Positions 29,564-38,705 of a DNA stretch of 64,000 nucleotides are shown here, in pieces. This DNA is from a candidate division TM6 bacterium GW2011_GWF2_32_72 (GTDB lineage: Bacteria > Babelota > Babeliae > Babelales > GWF2-32-72): the NCBI GenBank assembly GCA_000989525.1, contig LBON01000002.1:96447-160446 (forward strand). Reading direction: 5' to 3'. Made by a program: the position numbers and the translations under genes. The stretch's first letter is position 1. Every line of letters begins with the position of its first letter. The notes below the pieces were generated by a model. That model saw only the letters and a program-made list of their open reading frames with translations, had not been told where the DNA came from and did not search any database.

Positions 29564-31342
29564 GTGAATAAATTTACAGACTTACCTTTATCACCTAGAC
29601 TACAAGCCGCATTGGCCGAACTAGGATTTACAACTCCAACAGAAATTCAAGCTAAAGTTATACCTACGCTTATTGCAGAAAAACGTGATGTACACGCACA
29701 AGCACAAACAGGCACAGGTAAAACATTTGCTTTTGGACTTCCACTACTAGATAGCATTGATACATCAATAAAAAACACCCAAGCACTTATAATTGCTCCA
29801 ACACGAGAATTAGTCCTTCAAATCTATGAAGCCCTAAAAGATGTATCACGACAAACAGGTATTATTATAGAACCTGTTTATGGTGGCATGTCCATAACAA
29901 GACAAATTGATAGTATTCGTAGAGGCGCTCATATTATTGTGGGTACTCCAGGTCGATTAAACGATCATTTAAGACGTAAAACATTAAGCTTAAAAGACTT
30001 AAAAACCTTCATTTTAGATGAAGCTGATATCATGCTAGAAATGGGCTTTAAAGAAGAAATAGATGAAATATTAAAGATGGCTCCAAAAGACCGTCAAATT
30101 TGGCTATTTTCTGCAACTATGGGCTCAGGGATAGATCAATTAATAAAATCACATATGCATGACGTGTTTTCTGTAAGAGCGACTAAGAAAAACGAAGCCA
30201 GCAAACAGGTTAAACAATATTTCTGCGTAGCTCCAAGAGGCAAGAAGGCTAGCGTATTAGTTAGATTCATAGAAGCTTCACCAGAATTTTACGGCATAAT
30301 CTTCTGTCAAACAAAATTGTTGACCAATGAAATTACCGAACAATTAGCAAGCAAGGGATTGCGAGCAAGTTGTCTACATGGTGATATGCAACAAAATCTA
30401 AGAAATCAAGTCATCAAAGGATTTAAAAACAAAGATTTTAGCATTTTATTGGCCACAGATGTTGCTGCTCGAGGAATCGATGTTTCTGATCTTACACATG
30501 TAATCAATTATTCTATACCTGATGAATTCGATAGTTACATCCATAGAATCGGAAGAACTGGACGAGCAGGGAAAGAAGGCATCGCTATTACATTAGTAAC
30601 ACAATCAGAAAAACACCGAATAAAAAGATTAGAAAAGGCAACTGGAGCCATTCTACAAGAAATCGCTGTTCCTGAATTTGATTCTATTGTAAAAATAAAA
30701 ATGAGCGCAGCCTCTGATTTCATAGAACAATCAAAAACTCCAGATCAAAAATTCTCTCCTGTTCATAAAACCATAAAAGAATTAATCGATTCTTTTACAG
30801 AAGAAGAAATAAAAAATGCATTTGCCATTGCGCTTGAAGAAAAATACTTCAAAGACATTGTTTCTGAAGATTTAAGTGCTGTTTCACCTAAAGCAGATGA
30901 CATGGTCGAAGAAATATGCATAGACCTAGGTTATGATGATGACATGAGTGAAGACATTGTACGTAGCTATTTATACAATACATGTAAATTACTTCCTCAA
31001 GAAATTAATAAAGTACGAGTAATAAACAAAAAAACGTTTATTTCCGTTTCAGATAACAAATTCCAAGAAGTTTTAGATTTGTTAAGAAAAACTCCTATTT
31101 CAGAAATGAGACATAGAGCATTTGTTGTCCAAGATTTTAAGCGTGATTCATCTGGCCAAGCCGGTCGTACAAGAATGCGAAGAGTTGGTGAAAGAAGAGA
31201 TTCCGGAAGATCTGATTCCCGCAGTCGTGGTGGTGAAAGAAGAAGTTCAAGTAACAGAGGCGGCGGTTGGGATAGAGATAGAAGCCGACGAGATTCTTCA
31301 GATGAACGTCGAGGCAGTAGTGGCCGCAGCAGAAAATATTAA
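29564..31342 (+). CDS. deaD: DEAD-box ATP-dependent RNA helicase (DeaD/CsdA type)
   Basis: 592 residues from a GTG. Motifs in order: Q-motif region (PTEIQAKVIP), Walker A AQTGTGKT (47-54), PTRELVLQI, TPGRL, DEAD, SAT, ATDVAARGID and HRIGRTGRAGK. A helical extension is followed by a DbpA-like RNA-binding domain (EINKVRVINKKTFISV), and the tail from about 525 is rich in R, S and G (SRGGERRSSSNRGGG). It unwinds structured RNA in ribosome assembly or at low temperature. A terminator follows. Confidence 0.93.
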   Translation: MNKFTDLPLSPRLQAALAELGFTTPTEIQAKVIPTLIAEKRDVHAQAQTGTGKTFAFGLPLLDSIDTSIKNTQALIIAPTRELVLQIYEALKDVSRQTGIIIEPVYGGMSITRQIDSIRRGAHIIVGTPGRLNDHLRRKTLSLKDLKTFILDEADIMLEMGFKEEIDEILKMAPKDRQIWLFSATMGSGIDQLIKSHMHDVFSVRATKKNEASKQVKQYFCVAPRGKKASVLVRFIEASPEFYGIIFCQTKLLTNEITEQLASKGLRASCLHGDMQQNLRNQVIKGFKNKDFSILLATDVAARGIDVSDLTHVINYSIPDEFDSYIHRIGRTGRAGKEGIAITLVTQSEKHRIKRLEKATGAILQEIAVPEFDSIVKIKMSAASDFIEQSKTPDQKFSPVHKTIKELIDSFTEEEIKNAFAIALEEKYFKDIVSEDLSAVSPKADDMVEEICIDLGYDDDMSEDIVRSYLYNTCKLLPQEINKVRVINKKTFISVSDNKFQEVLDLLRKTPISEMRHRAFVVQDFKRDSSGQAGRTRMRRVGERRDSGRSDSRSRGGERRSSSNRGGGWDRDRSRRDSSDERRGSSGRSRKY

Positions 31343-31372
31343 AACATCTTAGCAAGGCTAACTTACAAAATT

Positions 31373-31405
31373 AAAGCGAGTGTTTTTTATTCACTCGCTT
31401 TTTTT
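31373..31405 (+). terminator. Rho-independent terminator after the RNA helicase gene
   Basis: AAAGCGAGTG / CACTCGCTTT stem with a T-rich loop, followed by TTTTTT. It lies 30 bases after the helicase stop. Confidence 0.88.
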
Positions 31406-31419
31406 ATGCTCTTTTTAAA

Positions 31420-31465
31420 AGCTTATACAAAAAGATTTCATCCTGAACCGGTCAAAGGATTAGGT
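31420..31465. repeat. Degenerate intergenic repeat related to TCATCCTGAGCCTGTCGAAGG
   Basis: The sequence TTCATCCTGAACCGGTCAA followed by AGGAT matches, with a few changes, an intergenic palindromic repeat seen in many bacterial genomes (its translation, HPEPVEG, is often mis-called as protein). It is preceded by AGCTTATACAAAAA, a string close to one at 38706. It lies between a terminator and the 3' end of an ABC permease gene. Confidence 0.4.
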
Positions 31466-31470
31466 CATTA

Positions 31471-32268
31471 TCAAACCAAATCAAGACGTTTTTTAAAACG
31501 CCATGTTCCAATGACAGTAAATCCAATTGTCAAAATTAAAACAACTGAAACACAAAGCCAAAATTTTAAAAAGCCAGCTTCACCCAAAACCGTTGAGTGA
31601 ATAGCTTCTGCCGCATAAGTCATTGGATTGAGTAACACAACATACCCCCAACTTTTAAAATCCGGTGATTCAAACACTGCCCGCAATGGAAACTCAATTG
31701 AACCAAACATCCAAAGAGGGAACAAAACTCGAATGCCAACTAATCGAACAGTATTTACACGTTCTGCTAAACTCGAAAGTAAGATATAAAACGATCCCAA
31801 GAAAAAACTAATCAAAACAAATATAAAAAAGAACTTTAGAATAGAAAGCTGTGAAAAATTAAGCTGACTCCAAAGCAATGCTGCACACAAAGGTATAGTC
31901 ATCATAGAAAAAACAAAAGATTTAAAAGCAAAAAATACTATGTTTTTTAAGAAAACCATCCAATAATGCAATGGCAAAGTAAACTGATAAAACATAGTTT
32001 TAGCACCATTTAAATCATCGATCAACTCAAAACTTGTATTCCAAATACGCCAATAACCTTCGCCCATAATCATAGAAAGAGCATAGAATGCACCAAAACC
32101 ATGAAACATACCAAGCAACTGAAATATATAACCAGTTACCAATACAGCACATGAAAACCAAATTGCTATATTGATAAATTCACCAATTAAAAATTGGTTG
32201 AATATTACACAATCTGTTTTAAACAACTGCCAAAACAATTTTAAATAATTTAAATATCTATTTTTCAT
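31471..32268 (-). CDS. ABC-2 type transporter permease
   Basis: 265 residues with six hydrophobic segments (about 25-45, 55-75, 100-125, 135-160, 170-190, 235-255). The segment near the end, VVLLNPMTYAAEAIHSTVLG, is the conserved NPM(T)Y motif of ABC-2 exporters. It begins 2 bases after the ATPase gene ends, so the two form one exporter. The substrate (drug, lipid or polysaccharide) cannot be read from the sequence. Confidence 0.85.
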   Translation of the reverse strand: MKNRYLNYLKLFWQLFKTDCVIFNQFLIGEFINIAIWFSCAVLVTGYIFQLLGMFHGFGAFYALSMIMGEGYWRIWNTSFELIDDLNGAKTMFYQFTLPLHYWMVFLKNIVFFAFKSFVFSMMTIPLCAALLWSQLNFSQLSILKFFFIFVLISFFLGSFYILLSSLAERVNTVRLVGIRVLFPLWMFGSIEFPLRAVFESPDFKSWGYVVLLNPMTYAAEAIHSTVLGEAGFLKFWLCVSVVLILTIGFTVIGTWRFKKRLDLV

Positions 32269-32270
32269 AA

Positions 32271-33032
32271 TTATTCCGTTTCTTCTTCCATAAGTTTTAT
32301 AAATATCTTTTCTAAACTTTCTTCTTGATATTTTTGTTTCAAGTTAGTTGGTGTATCTATTAACTTGACCAGACCTTTTTCTAAAACACAAATTCGATCA
32401 GAGAGTACATCTGCTTCATCTAGATAGTGAGTTGTTAACACAACGGAAACACCCAAGCTTTTTAATTCTTTTATATTATCCCAAAGCTTAAACCGTATAT
32501 GAGGATCCAGGCCAACCGTCGGTTCGTCAAGAATAAGCAATTTAGGATTATGCATCAAAGATCTAGCTATCAAAAGTCTATGCGAATAACCACCAGAAAG
32601 AACTTCCGGCTTCATCTTTCTATATTTTCCAAGCTGATATCGTTGAATCAATTCTTCCATGCGATTTCTAATTTCATCTTCTGGCAGACCATAATATCTT
32701 CCAGAAAAAAGTAAAATCTGTTCAACAGTTAAATCAACGTAAAGATTTGGTTTTTGAGGACAAAAACCAACCTTGTAACGAAAATCAACAATATCGTTAT
32801 AAATAGACTTTCCCTCACAAAGAATGTCACCTGAAGTTGCAGGATGCAATGTGGCTAAAATTGAAGAAAGTGTTGTTTTTCCAGCACCATTAACACCAAG
32901 CAATCCCAATGTTTCAGCTTTATTAATATCAAAGCTGACACCGTTTAAAGCTCGGATTTCATCTGGCCGACCAATTTTGTAATATTTTTTTATATTTTTT
33001 ATTTCGATTAATTTTTCATTCATATTTTTCAT
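32271..33032 (-). CDS. ABC transporter ATP-binding protein (ABC-2 exporter)
   Basis: 253 residues. Walker A GVNGAGKTT, Q-loop FCPQKP, signature LSGGYSHRL (a Y replaces the more usual Q/M), Walker B LLILDEPTVGLDP and the H-loop TTHYLDEAD are all present, so it should hydrolyse ATP. It pairs with the permease directly downstream. The start is uncertain by three codons because no strong ribosome binding site is visible. Confidence 0.9.
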   Translation of the reverse strand: MKNMNEKLIEIKNIKKYYKIGRPDEIRALNGVSFDINKAETLGLLGVNGAGKTTLSSILATLHPATSGDILCEGKSIYNDIVDFRYKVGFCPQKPNLYVDLTVEQILLFSGRYYGLPEDEIRNRMEELIQRYQLGKYRKMKPEVLSGGYSHRLLIARSLMHNPKLLILDEPTVGLDPHIRFKLWDNIKELKSLGVSVVLTTHYLDEADVLSDRICVLEKGLVKLIDTPTNLKQKYQEESLEKIFIKLMEEETE

Positions 33033-33472
33033 TTCAAAGTTTTACGGATTTAATTATTAGAACTGATATAAATCCAAATTACCCAATCCTTGATATCATT
33101 TTGAATAAATTTATAAAACAAATTTACATCGAAGGATCAACTTTGATTCTTAGGCAAACCTCTTTGTAGAGTTTTTATTTAGAAAAAATTTTATTTTGAT
33201 TTAAATTGAAATTAGGCTTTGCTGATTAAATCATACCTAAATAAATGGGTGCCAAAAAACCTTATGGACTTATTTTAATTAAACAGGAAAATAATCATGG
33301 CGGAACCCTTTCCAAAGATTTTTTTTCAAACAGCAACATTTATTCTAACGACTGGCAAAACAAAAAGCAATAAATAACATTCAAAAGCGTTTGCCAAAAA
33401 TTGATTTTATAAATAAACTTGATTTTTTTTAATAAAAAAACAGCATCTACAAATTAATAAAAATGGAATAAA
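33033..33472. other. 440-base intergenic region
   Basis: AT-rich and flanked by diverging genes, so it should hold promoters for both. The only coding hint is a 26-codon plus-strand frame at 33297-33377 (MAEPFPKIFFQTATFILTTG and six more) with AGGA upstream. I see no clear homology or strong hairpin. Confidence 0.3.
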
Positions 33473-34660
33473 ATGAAAAAGATCACTAATTTAATTCTTT
33501 TCTTATCAATTACTTCAAACATATGTTCTAGCTATCTCTTTCAAGCACACCCAAAACTAAAACGACCAATTGTCGAATTAGGTCATTTTCCATCACCTAT
33601 TTATAATCTGCCAACAATAGCGAAACAATATAACCTTAAAAATTTTTACGTTAAAGATGATGGAGTAAAATGCGTCAAATATGATGCGATAAAAGCAGAA
33701 TTACCCAGTGGAAATAAAATTCGCAAACTTGAATTTCTTTTAGCTCACGCAAAAGAAAATGGATATAAAACTGTTTGTACGGTGGGAAGTGCAGGATCAA
33801 ATCATGCATTAGCCACGGCAATGTGCGCAAAACAAATCGGCCTCGATACTATTCTTATTCTTGATGACCAACCTGTAACAAGCGCCGCCGTAAGAAATCT
33901 TAAATTAATGACCTTATTTGCCAAAGAAATTAAATACACCAAAAAAAATGTCGATTCTGAAGCTCGCTCCTTAAGCGGTACAAATGGATATTATTTTATC
34001 CCTATGGGTGGGTCAGACCCTTTAGGAATTCTTGGATTTGTTAATGCCATGTTTGAGCTAAAAGATCAAATCAATCAAGGAATATTAGAAGAACCTGACT
34101 ATATCTATGTAACCCTTGGAACCGGTGGAACTTCTGCTGGACTAATAGTTGGAGCTGAAGCTGCAGGAATAAAAAGTAAAATTATATCAGTTCGAATAAA
34201 CTCAGAACCAAAGAAAAAAACAGAAGATTTGCTTTCTTTAATAAATCGGACAAGATCCAGTATACAAGAAATAGATCCATGTTTCCCTTGCACATATAAA
34301 ACAGAAGATTCTTTAACTATTGAAAATTCTTTTGCGGGTGGCAATAATAAATATGCCGTTTGCACACAAGAAGCTGCGGATGCCATAAAATACTTTTACC
34401 AAGAAACTAAAAAATCGATTGGATTTCCTATCAAGCTTGAATCAACATATACCGGAAAAACCTTATCCGCTCTTTTTGATCATGCAAACAAAGGATTACT
34501 CCAAAACAAAAATGTTCTATTTTGGAATACATTTAGTAATGGAACCTTTGAAGACTTAACAGCTGAATTTGATAGTGATTACGAACGTTTCAAAAAAATA
34601 CCCGAAAACATGATCCACTATTTAACGGATGACTTACAATCATTAGACCAAGGAATTTAA
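33473..34660 (+). CDS. Signal-peptide-bearing PLP enzyme of the D-cysteine desulfhydrase/ACC deaminase family
   Basis: 395 residues. The fold-type II PLP core has SGNKIRKLEFLL with the probable Schiff-base Lys82, GSAGSNHALATA (105-116), and the phosphate-binding TLGTGGTSAGLIVG. This matches D-cysteine desulfhydrase (D-Cys to pyruvate, H2S and ammonia) or ACC deaminase; the two cannot be told apart here. The first 20 residues (MKKITNLILFLSITSNICSS) are a clear signal peptide, which cytosolic relatives lack. The conserved domain starts only after about 30 residues, so there is no internal start that would remove it. Confidence 0.85.
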   Translation: MKKITNLILFLSITSNICSSYLFQAHPKLKRPIVELGHFPSPIYNLPTIAKQYNLKNFYVKDDGVKCVKYDAIKAELPSGNKIRKLEFLLAHAKENGYKTVCTVGSAGSNHALATAMCAKQIGLDTILILDDQPVTSAAVRNLKLMTLFAKEIKYTKKNVDSEARSLSGTNGYYFIPMGGSDPLGILGFVNAMFELKDQINQGILEEPDYIYVTLGTGGTSAGLIVGAEAAGIKSKIISVRINSEPKKKTEDLLSLINRTRSSIQEIDPCFPCTYKTEDSLTIENSFAGGNNKYAVCTQEAADAIKYFYQETKKSIGFPIKLESTYTGKTLSALFDHANKGLLQNKNVLFWNTFSNGTFEDLTAEFDSDYERFKKIPENMIHYLTDDLQSLDQGI

Positions 34661-34717
34661 CAACATTTTAACCTTGTTTTTATTCTCTCCCCGTCTGATT
34701 AACAACTTATACAAATC

Positions 34718-35563
34718 TCAACATACAAATTTAAGCTTATTATGAGCATCTTTTTGTAAAGAATCAGATCTTTCAACATCATATTCTAAATTAATACGGA
34801 AAGAATCAAGCTCATCAATATTTGACCACTCTTTTTCAGGTTCACACATTACAAATCCATAAGAATTATAAGCTTTAATGGCATTCAAATTAGATTTTAG
34901 CACACCCAAAGTTATACGTTTTGTTTCTGGCAAAAATTTAAAAATTGAACTCAATATTAATTTACCAAGCCCAAGATGCTGAACCTCTGGCAAAAAAGCT
35001 ATAATCTCAACCCTAATACTTCTTGCCGATGCTTTTTTATAAAGTGAAAATTCCAGAAATCCCAATATTAAATCTGTCTCTTTATCCTTGGCAACAACTA
35101 CCCAGGTAGAAACATCTGATGAAATAACTGTTTCGACATCTATAAAATGCTGTGCTAAATCCTTACACGCCTTAATTTCAACACTCCGTCTTTCTGATTC
35201 TTTAAAATCATTAATAACCATCAATTTATTAAATTTTTTATAAAATTTAATATTAGAGAAAATAAAAGAATAATCTTTTAAAAGAGCTTTAATTGGAGCT
35301 AAAAAAGCTTTTCCATAAACTTCACTTAATTTTTGTATTTTTTCATTAAATTCGTCTGTTCTTAAATTCATTGAAAACAACTCAAAAACAACTTGCCGAC
35401 CAAATTTATCTTGCGTTAAAATTTTCTGGTCTTGCTTGTCTGCCATTGTCCTTTCAACATAAAAAAACCAAGCCGATTTCTGATTAAAAAAAGATTTATA
35501 TAAAAATAAAATCCATAATAAACATAAAAAAAATAAACTTAATTTTAAAAATAATTTTTTCAT
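34718..35563 (-). CDS. GNAT acetyltransferase with N-terminal membrane anchor
   Basis: 281 residues from the ATG at 35563, which has AGGTGG 5 bases upstream. Residues about 4-24 form one hydrophobic anchor after MKKLFLK. The GNAT domain is in the C-terminal half: LILGFLEFSLYK, then HLGLGKLILSSIF (the acetyl-CoA loop, Q/RxxGxG/A variant) and LKSNLNAIKAYNSYGF. With positive residues before the anchor, the catalytic domain would be outside the inner membrane. The substrate is unknown. Confidence 0.78.
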   Translation of the reverse strand: MKKLFLKLSLFFLCLLWILFLYKSFFNQKSAWFFYVERTMADKQDQKILTQDKFGRQVVFELFSMNLRTDEFNEKIQKLSEVYGKAFLAPIKALLKDYSFIFSNIKFYKKFNKLMVINDFKESERRSVEIKACKDLAQHFIDVETVISSDVSTWVVVAKDKETDLILGFLEFSLYKKASARSIRVEIIAFLPEVQHLGLGKLILSSIFKFLPETKRITLGVLKSNLNAIKAYNSYGFVMCEPEKEWSNIDELDSFRINLEYDVERSDSLQKDAHNKLKFVC

Positions 35564-35596
35564 AAAAGCCACCTATTTTTATAAAACATCCCACAT

Positions 35597-35630
35597 AAAA
35601 AGACCACTTTAAGAAATGGTCTTTTTATAA
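35597..35630 (-). terminator. Bidirectional-looking terminator
   Basis: AAAAAGACCA / TGGTCTTTTT stem with a 10-base loop and U-runs on both strands. It lies downstream of the minus-strand CNCG-repeat gene and upstream of the GNAT gene. Confidence 0.75.
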
Positions 35631-35707
35631 TTTTGCATAAATTATTTCGTATACCAAACAATCAAATAAAGAAAAATATCTTTTTAATCTAATTGTTTTT
35701 TTAATTA

Positions 35708-35902
35708 TTATTTTTTTGGTTTGGGCTTACCACAATTGCACTTATCTTCAACCGTTTTAGGTTTTGGTTTACCACAATTACATTTATCTACAACAGATAC
35801 TTCTGTTGTTTTGGGTTTTGGCTTGCCGCAATTACACTTGTCATCCGCCGCCTGAACGGCAAAGCATGTGCAACAAGTTACAAATAAAAATAGGTGTTTC
35901 AC
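35708..35902 (-). CDS. Small secreted protein with three CNCGKPKPK repeats
   Basis: 64 residues from a GTG with AAAGGAG four bases upstream. A signal peptide (KHLFLFVTCCTCFAVQAA) is followed by three copies of DKCNCGKPKPK separated by short Thr/Val/Glu linkers; nothing else is present. The cysteine pairs could bind a metal or form disulfides, and the Lys-Pro tails are basic. I recognise no family. It lies upstream of the ArsM gene on the opposite strand. Confidence 0.7.
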   Translation of the reverse strand: MKHLFLFVTCCTCFAVQAADDKCNCGKPKPKTTEVSVVDKCNCGKPKPKTVEDKCNCGKPKPKK

Positions 35903-36100
35903 AAGACTCCTTTCATCTTTTAAAAATCACCCTAACAATAATATCAAAACTTGTTGTAACAAAATCATACGGACAAAGTAAATACTTGAAGAACATTTTT
36001 CAACAATAAATTATTACTTTATATACATAAAAATTAATTATTGTTAAAATTCCGAACATTCAATTATCATAAAAAACCTTTTTTTTAGAAAAGAGTTAAC

Positions 36101-36991
36101 ATGAAAAAATTATTAATCATGGTGATATTAATTAGCTGTTGTAACATTTATATAAAAACAATATCCACATATTGTCCGCAAAACAATAAGGAAAACGAAA
36201 TGAAAAAAAATAAAACATGCTGTGCTTGTGCAAATAAAAAAAAGAATCAAACAACTGATACTGCTATTAACAAAGTTTATAGTGACATTGCCCAAGGAAA
36301 TATTTCTTCTTTTGGTGGAAAATCTTGTGGGTGCAAAACAAAAATATCTCAAGATATAGGATACTCACGAGAAGAAATAGATGCTTTGGCCGATGCAAAT
36401 CTAGGTTTAGGTTGCGGATATCCAATCAATTTAGGAGATATTCAAAAGGGCTCAACAATTTTAGACCTAGGCTCTGGAGCAGGGCTTGATTGCTTTTTAG
36501 CCGCACGCAAAGTTGGATCGACGGGAAAAGTTATTGGAGTTGATGCCAGCGAAGCTATGGTAAAAAAAGCGCAAGAAAATAAATTAAAATATGGATACTC
36601 TAACGTAGAATTTTTATTGGGGGATATAGAAAACCTTCCTATCCAAGATAATTCAATTGATATTATAATCAGCAATTGTGTTTTAAGTCTTGCAAAAAAT
36701 AAAGAAAATGCATTTAAAGAGGCATACCGAGTGCTAAAAACTAACGGTAAAATGTATGTTTCTGATATTGTACTTATTGCTCCACTATCCACAGAGCAAC
36801 AACAAGACAAATCGCTGATTGGGACATGTGCATTAAGTGCAATCTTAAAAAAAGATTACCTCGAAAAACTATCCAACACAGGTTTTGAAATAATAATTTC
36901 CGGAGAAGACACAACAGTAAATATCACAAAATATAATAATAATAATCTACCTGTTGTTAGCTTAAAATATATTGCTATTAAACCAAATTAA
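36101..36991 (+). CDS. arsM: Arsenite methyltransferase (ArsM-like) with signal peptide and internal start
   Basis: 296 residues. The SAM motif LDLGSGAG (121-128) and GVDAS are intact, and three cysteines sit in the ArsM places: GLGCGYP (C105), ISNCVL (C193) and GTCAL (C243). ArsM methylates trivalent arsenic with SAM. The first 20 residues are a signal peptide or anchor. A second ATG at 36200 (Met34, MKKNKTCCACA) has AAGGA seven bases upstream and sits where ordinary ArsM proteins begin, so a cytosolic form may also be made. Confidence 0.88.
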   Translation: MKKLLIMVILISCCNIYIKTISTYCPQNNKENEMKKNKTCCACANKKKNQTTDTAINKVYSDIAQGNISSFGGKSCGCKTKISQDIGYSREEIDALADANLGLGCGYPINLGDIQKGSTILDLGSGAGLDCFLAARKVGSTGKVIGVDASEAMVKKAQENKLKYGYSNVEFLLGDIENLPIQDNSIDIIISNCVLSLAKNKENAFKEAYRVLKTNGKMYVSDIVLIAPLSTEQQQDKSLIGTCALSAILKKDYLEKLSNTGFEIIISGEDTTVNITKYNNNNLPVVSLKYIAIKPN

Positions 36992-36995
36992 AGGA

Positions 36996-37195
36996 TTAAT
37001 CACTTTTCCATTCACTATTTTTAAGCAAGTAATCAATCTTAAATTCTATTTTTATTTGATCTAGTTCAAATAAAAAATCACGTGCAGCAAAATAATGTAA
37101 GCCGAAAAAATCAATATTTTTCTGTGCAAAACTTTATTTGTCCCTTCCACAAATCAATTTCTTTTGTTAAGCTCTCAACAAATTTTTTGGAATCC
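36996..37195 (-). pseudogene. Frameshifted remnant of an unknown protein gene
   Basis: The minus strand has two protein-like stretches in different frames: KKFVESLTKEIDLWKGQIKF, then after a shift near 37115 IDFFGLHYFAARDFLFELDQ running to a TAA at 36996-36998. Composition is unlike the flanking AT-rich noncoding DNA. No start is visible. This accounts for most of the 324-base gap after the ArsM gene; a GTG-started plus-strand frame here looks like chance. Confidence 0.4.
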
Positions 37196-37315
37196 TATTA
37201 TAAAAATCTTTCAATAAATGATTATAGGAGGGCTAAATCAGAAATCAAAATAATTAAAATATACTCTCTAAAAAAATCCATCTTTTCTTTTCTCAAAAAC
37301 TCATAAGGAAAAATC

Positions 37316-38626
37316 ATGAAGAACCTAATTTGTTTACAAAAAAACGTATTGCTATCCATATGTTTTCTATTAAGCGCACCGCTTTTTTGCAGTTATAACG
37401 CTGGTGTAAAAGCAGAATGGAATACAGCAAAAACAATTTTAATGCATACTCCTGGTGACGAACTTTTCTGCGGAATACTTCATCCTGATGCAGCTTTGTT
37501 TGAAGGGCCATTTGATATGTATGCCGCAATAAACGATCTAAAAAATTATATTACAATTTTAAAACAAAATGACATCGATGTAATATTGATTGAGGATATT
37601 TTATTAGAGGGAACTATTAATGAAAACGGATCAAAAAAAGAAGGTCAAGCCCTCGATGATCTTATAAATCTTGCCAAGCACTCATTAACTTACACTATGC
37701 CTTCCGAATGGAGCCTAACAGAAAGAGAAGAGCAAGAAGAATATCTTGACTCAGTTTTAAAAAAATCACATCCAAAATCACTTCTTAAAATCATATTTGA
37801 AAAACCCACTATAGATTTAAAATACAGCCCAGAAAGAAACACTCGATTCATTGCCAAATATGAATCAGCACCACTGTTTAATTTACACTTTTGCCGCGAT
37901 CAGCAAATAACTACAGACAAAGGTGTTGTTCTGGGAAAAATGAATTCCATTCAAAGAAATCTTGAAGTCGACATAATGGAATTTGTATTTAATAAACTTG
38001 GTGCAACCCCAATTTATCGTGTTACAGGAAAAGGACGTCTTGAAGGCGGAGATTTTATCCCTGCCGGTGATTTTGCTTTACTTGGTCAAGGTCTAAGAAC
38101 CAACGAAGAAGGCGTTCGCCAATTATTAGAAAACAATGTTTTTGATTTCCCTGAAATCGCAATTGTAAAAGACCCATTCCAACATCAAGATCAAATGCAC
38201 CTTGATACCTATTTCAACATAATTGGTAACGGCCTAGCACTTGTAGACACAATCAGAAGAGAAACTGGTTTTGTAACAAGAGGAAACGTTACAAGAAAAA
38301 TAAGACCTTCTGTAGATGTTTATCAAAAAAGATCCTGTGGCGCATATGAATGCACACAAAAAGATGTAGATTTTTTTGACTACATTGAAAAACAAAAAGG
38401 TTTTAAAATAATAGATATCCAAGATAGCGAACAGCTTAACTATGGTTGCAACTTTTTATGTATTGGTGATAGAAAAATTGTTGCAGTTCAAGGTGTAAGT
38501 GAAACATACGAACAAAGGCTCCTCAATGCTGGTGTAGATCTACAAACAGTAGACTTTAGGAACCTAACAAAAAGCTATGGCGGCCCTCATTGCACAACTC
38601 AAGTTCTCAAAAGAACTTCTTACTAA
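37316..38626 (+). CDS. Arginine deiminase with signal peptide
   Basis: 436 residues, ATG preceded by AAGGA. All active-site motifs of arginine deiminase are seen: FCRD (192-195), LEGGDF (EGGD 243-246), HLDT (295-298) and the catalytic Cys426 in GGPHCTT. It turns arginine into citrulline and ammonia. The usual enzyme is cytosolic; this one starts with MKNLICLQKNVLLSICFLLS and a likely cleavage after APLFCS. No arcB or arcC lies nearby, so it is not the standard ATP-yielding pathway. It may deplete host arginine (inference). Confidence 0.88.
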   Translation: MKNLICLQKNVLLSICFLLSAPLFCSYNAGVKAEWNTAKTILMHTPGDELFCGILHPDAALFEGPFDMYAAINDLKNYITILKQNDIDVILIEDILLEGTINENGSKKEGQALDDLINLAKHSLTYTMPSEWSLTEREEQEEYLDSVLKKSHPKSLLKIIFEKPTIDLKYSPERNTRFIAKYESAPLFNLHFCRDQQITTDKGVVLGKMNSIQRNLEVDIMEFVFNKLGATPIYRVTGKGRLEGGDFIPAGDFALLGQGLRTNEEGVRQLLENNVFDFPEIAIVKDPFQHQDQMHLDTYFNIIGNGLALVDTIRRETGFVTRGNVTRKIRPSVDVYQKRSCGAYECTQKDVDFFDYIEKQKGFKIIDIQDSEQLNYGCNFLCIGDRKIVAVQGVSETYEQRLLNAGVDLQTVDFRNLTKSYGGPHCTTQVLKRTSY

Positions 38627-38663
38627 TATTTTTATAGAAAAAATATTAATTTAACTTAAAAAT

Positions 38664-38700
38664 AGCCAGGTAACTCACTCTGAATTACCTGACTATTTTT
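38664..38700 (+). terminator. Rho-independent terminator after the arginine deiminase gene
   Basis: AGCCAGGTAA / TTACCTGACT stem with an 11-base loop followed by ATTTTT. It lies 38 bases after the stop. Confidence 0.85.
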
Positions 38701-38705
38701 ATAGA

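Noticed and set aside
31406..31600. Plus-strand frame with RFHPEPVKGLG
   Set aside because: The peptide is a known translation artefact of an intergenic repeat; it overlaps the permease gene.
35708..35902. CRISPR-like array suspected from the three repeats
   Set aside because: The repeat is in the coding frame (CNCGKPKPK), has only three units with spacers of unequal length, and no cas genes are nearby.
37082..37306. 74-codon plus-strand frame starting at GTG
   Set aside because: No ribosome binding site, no signal or domain; the minus strand of the same DNA shows better coding character as a remnant.
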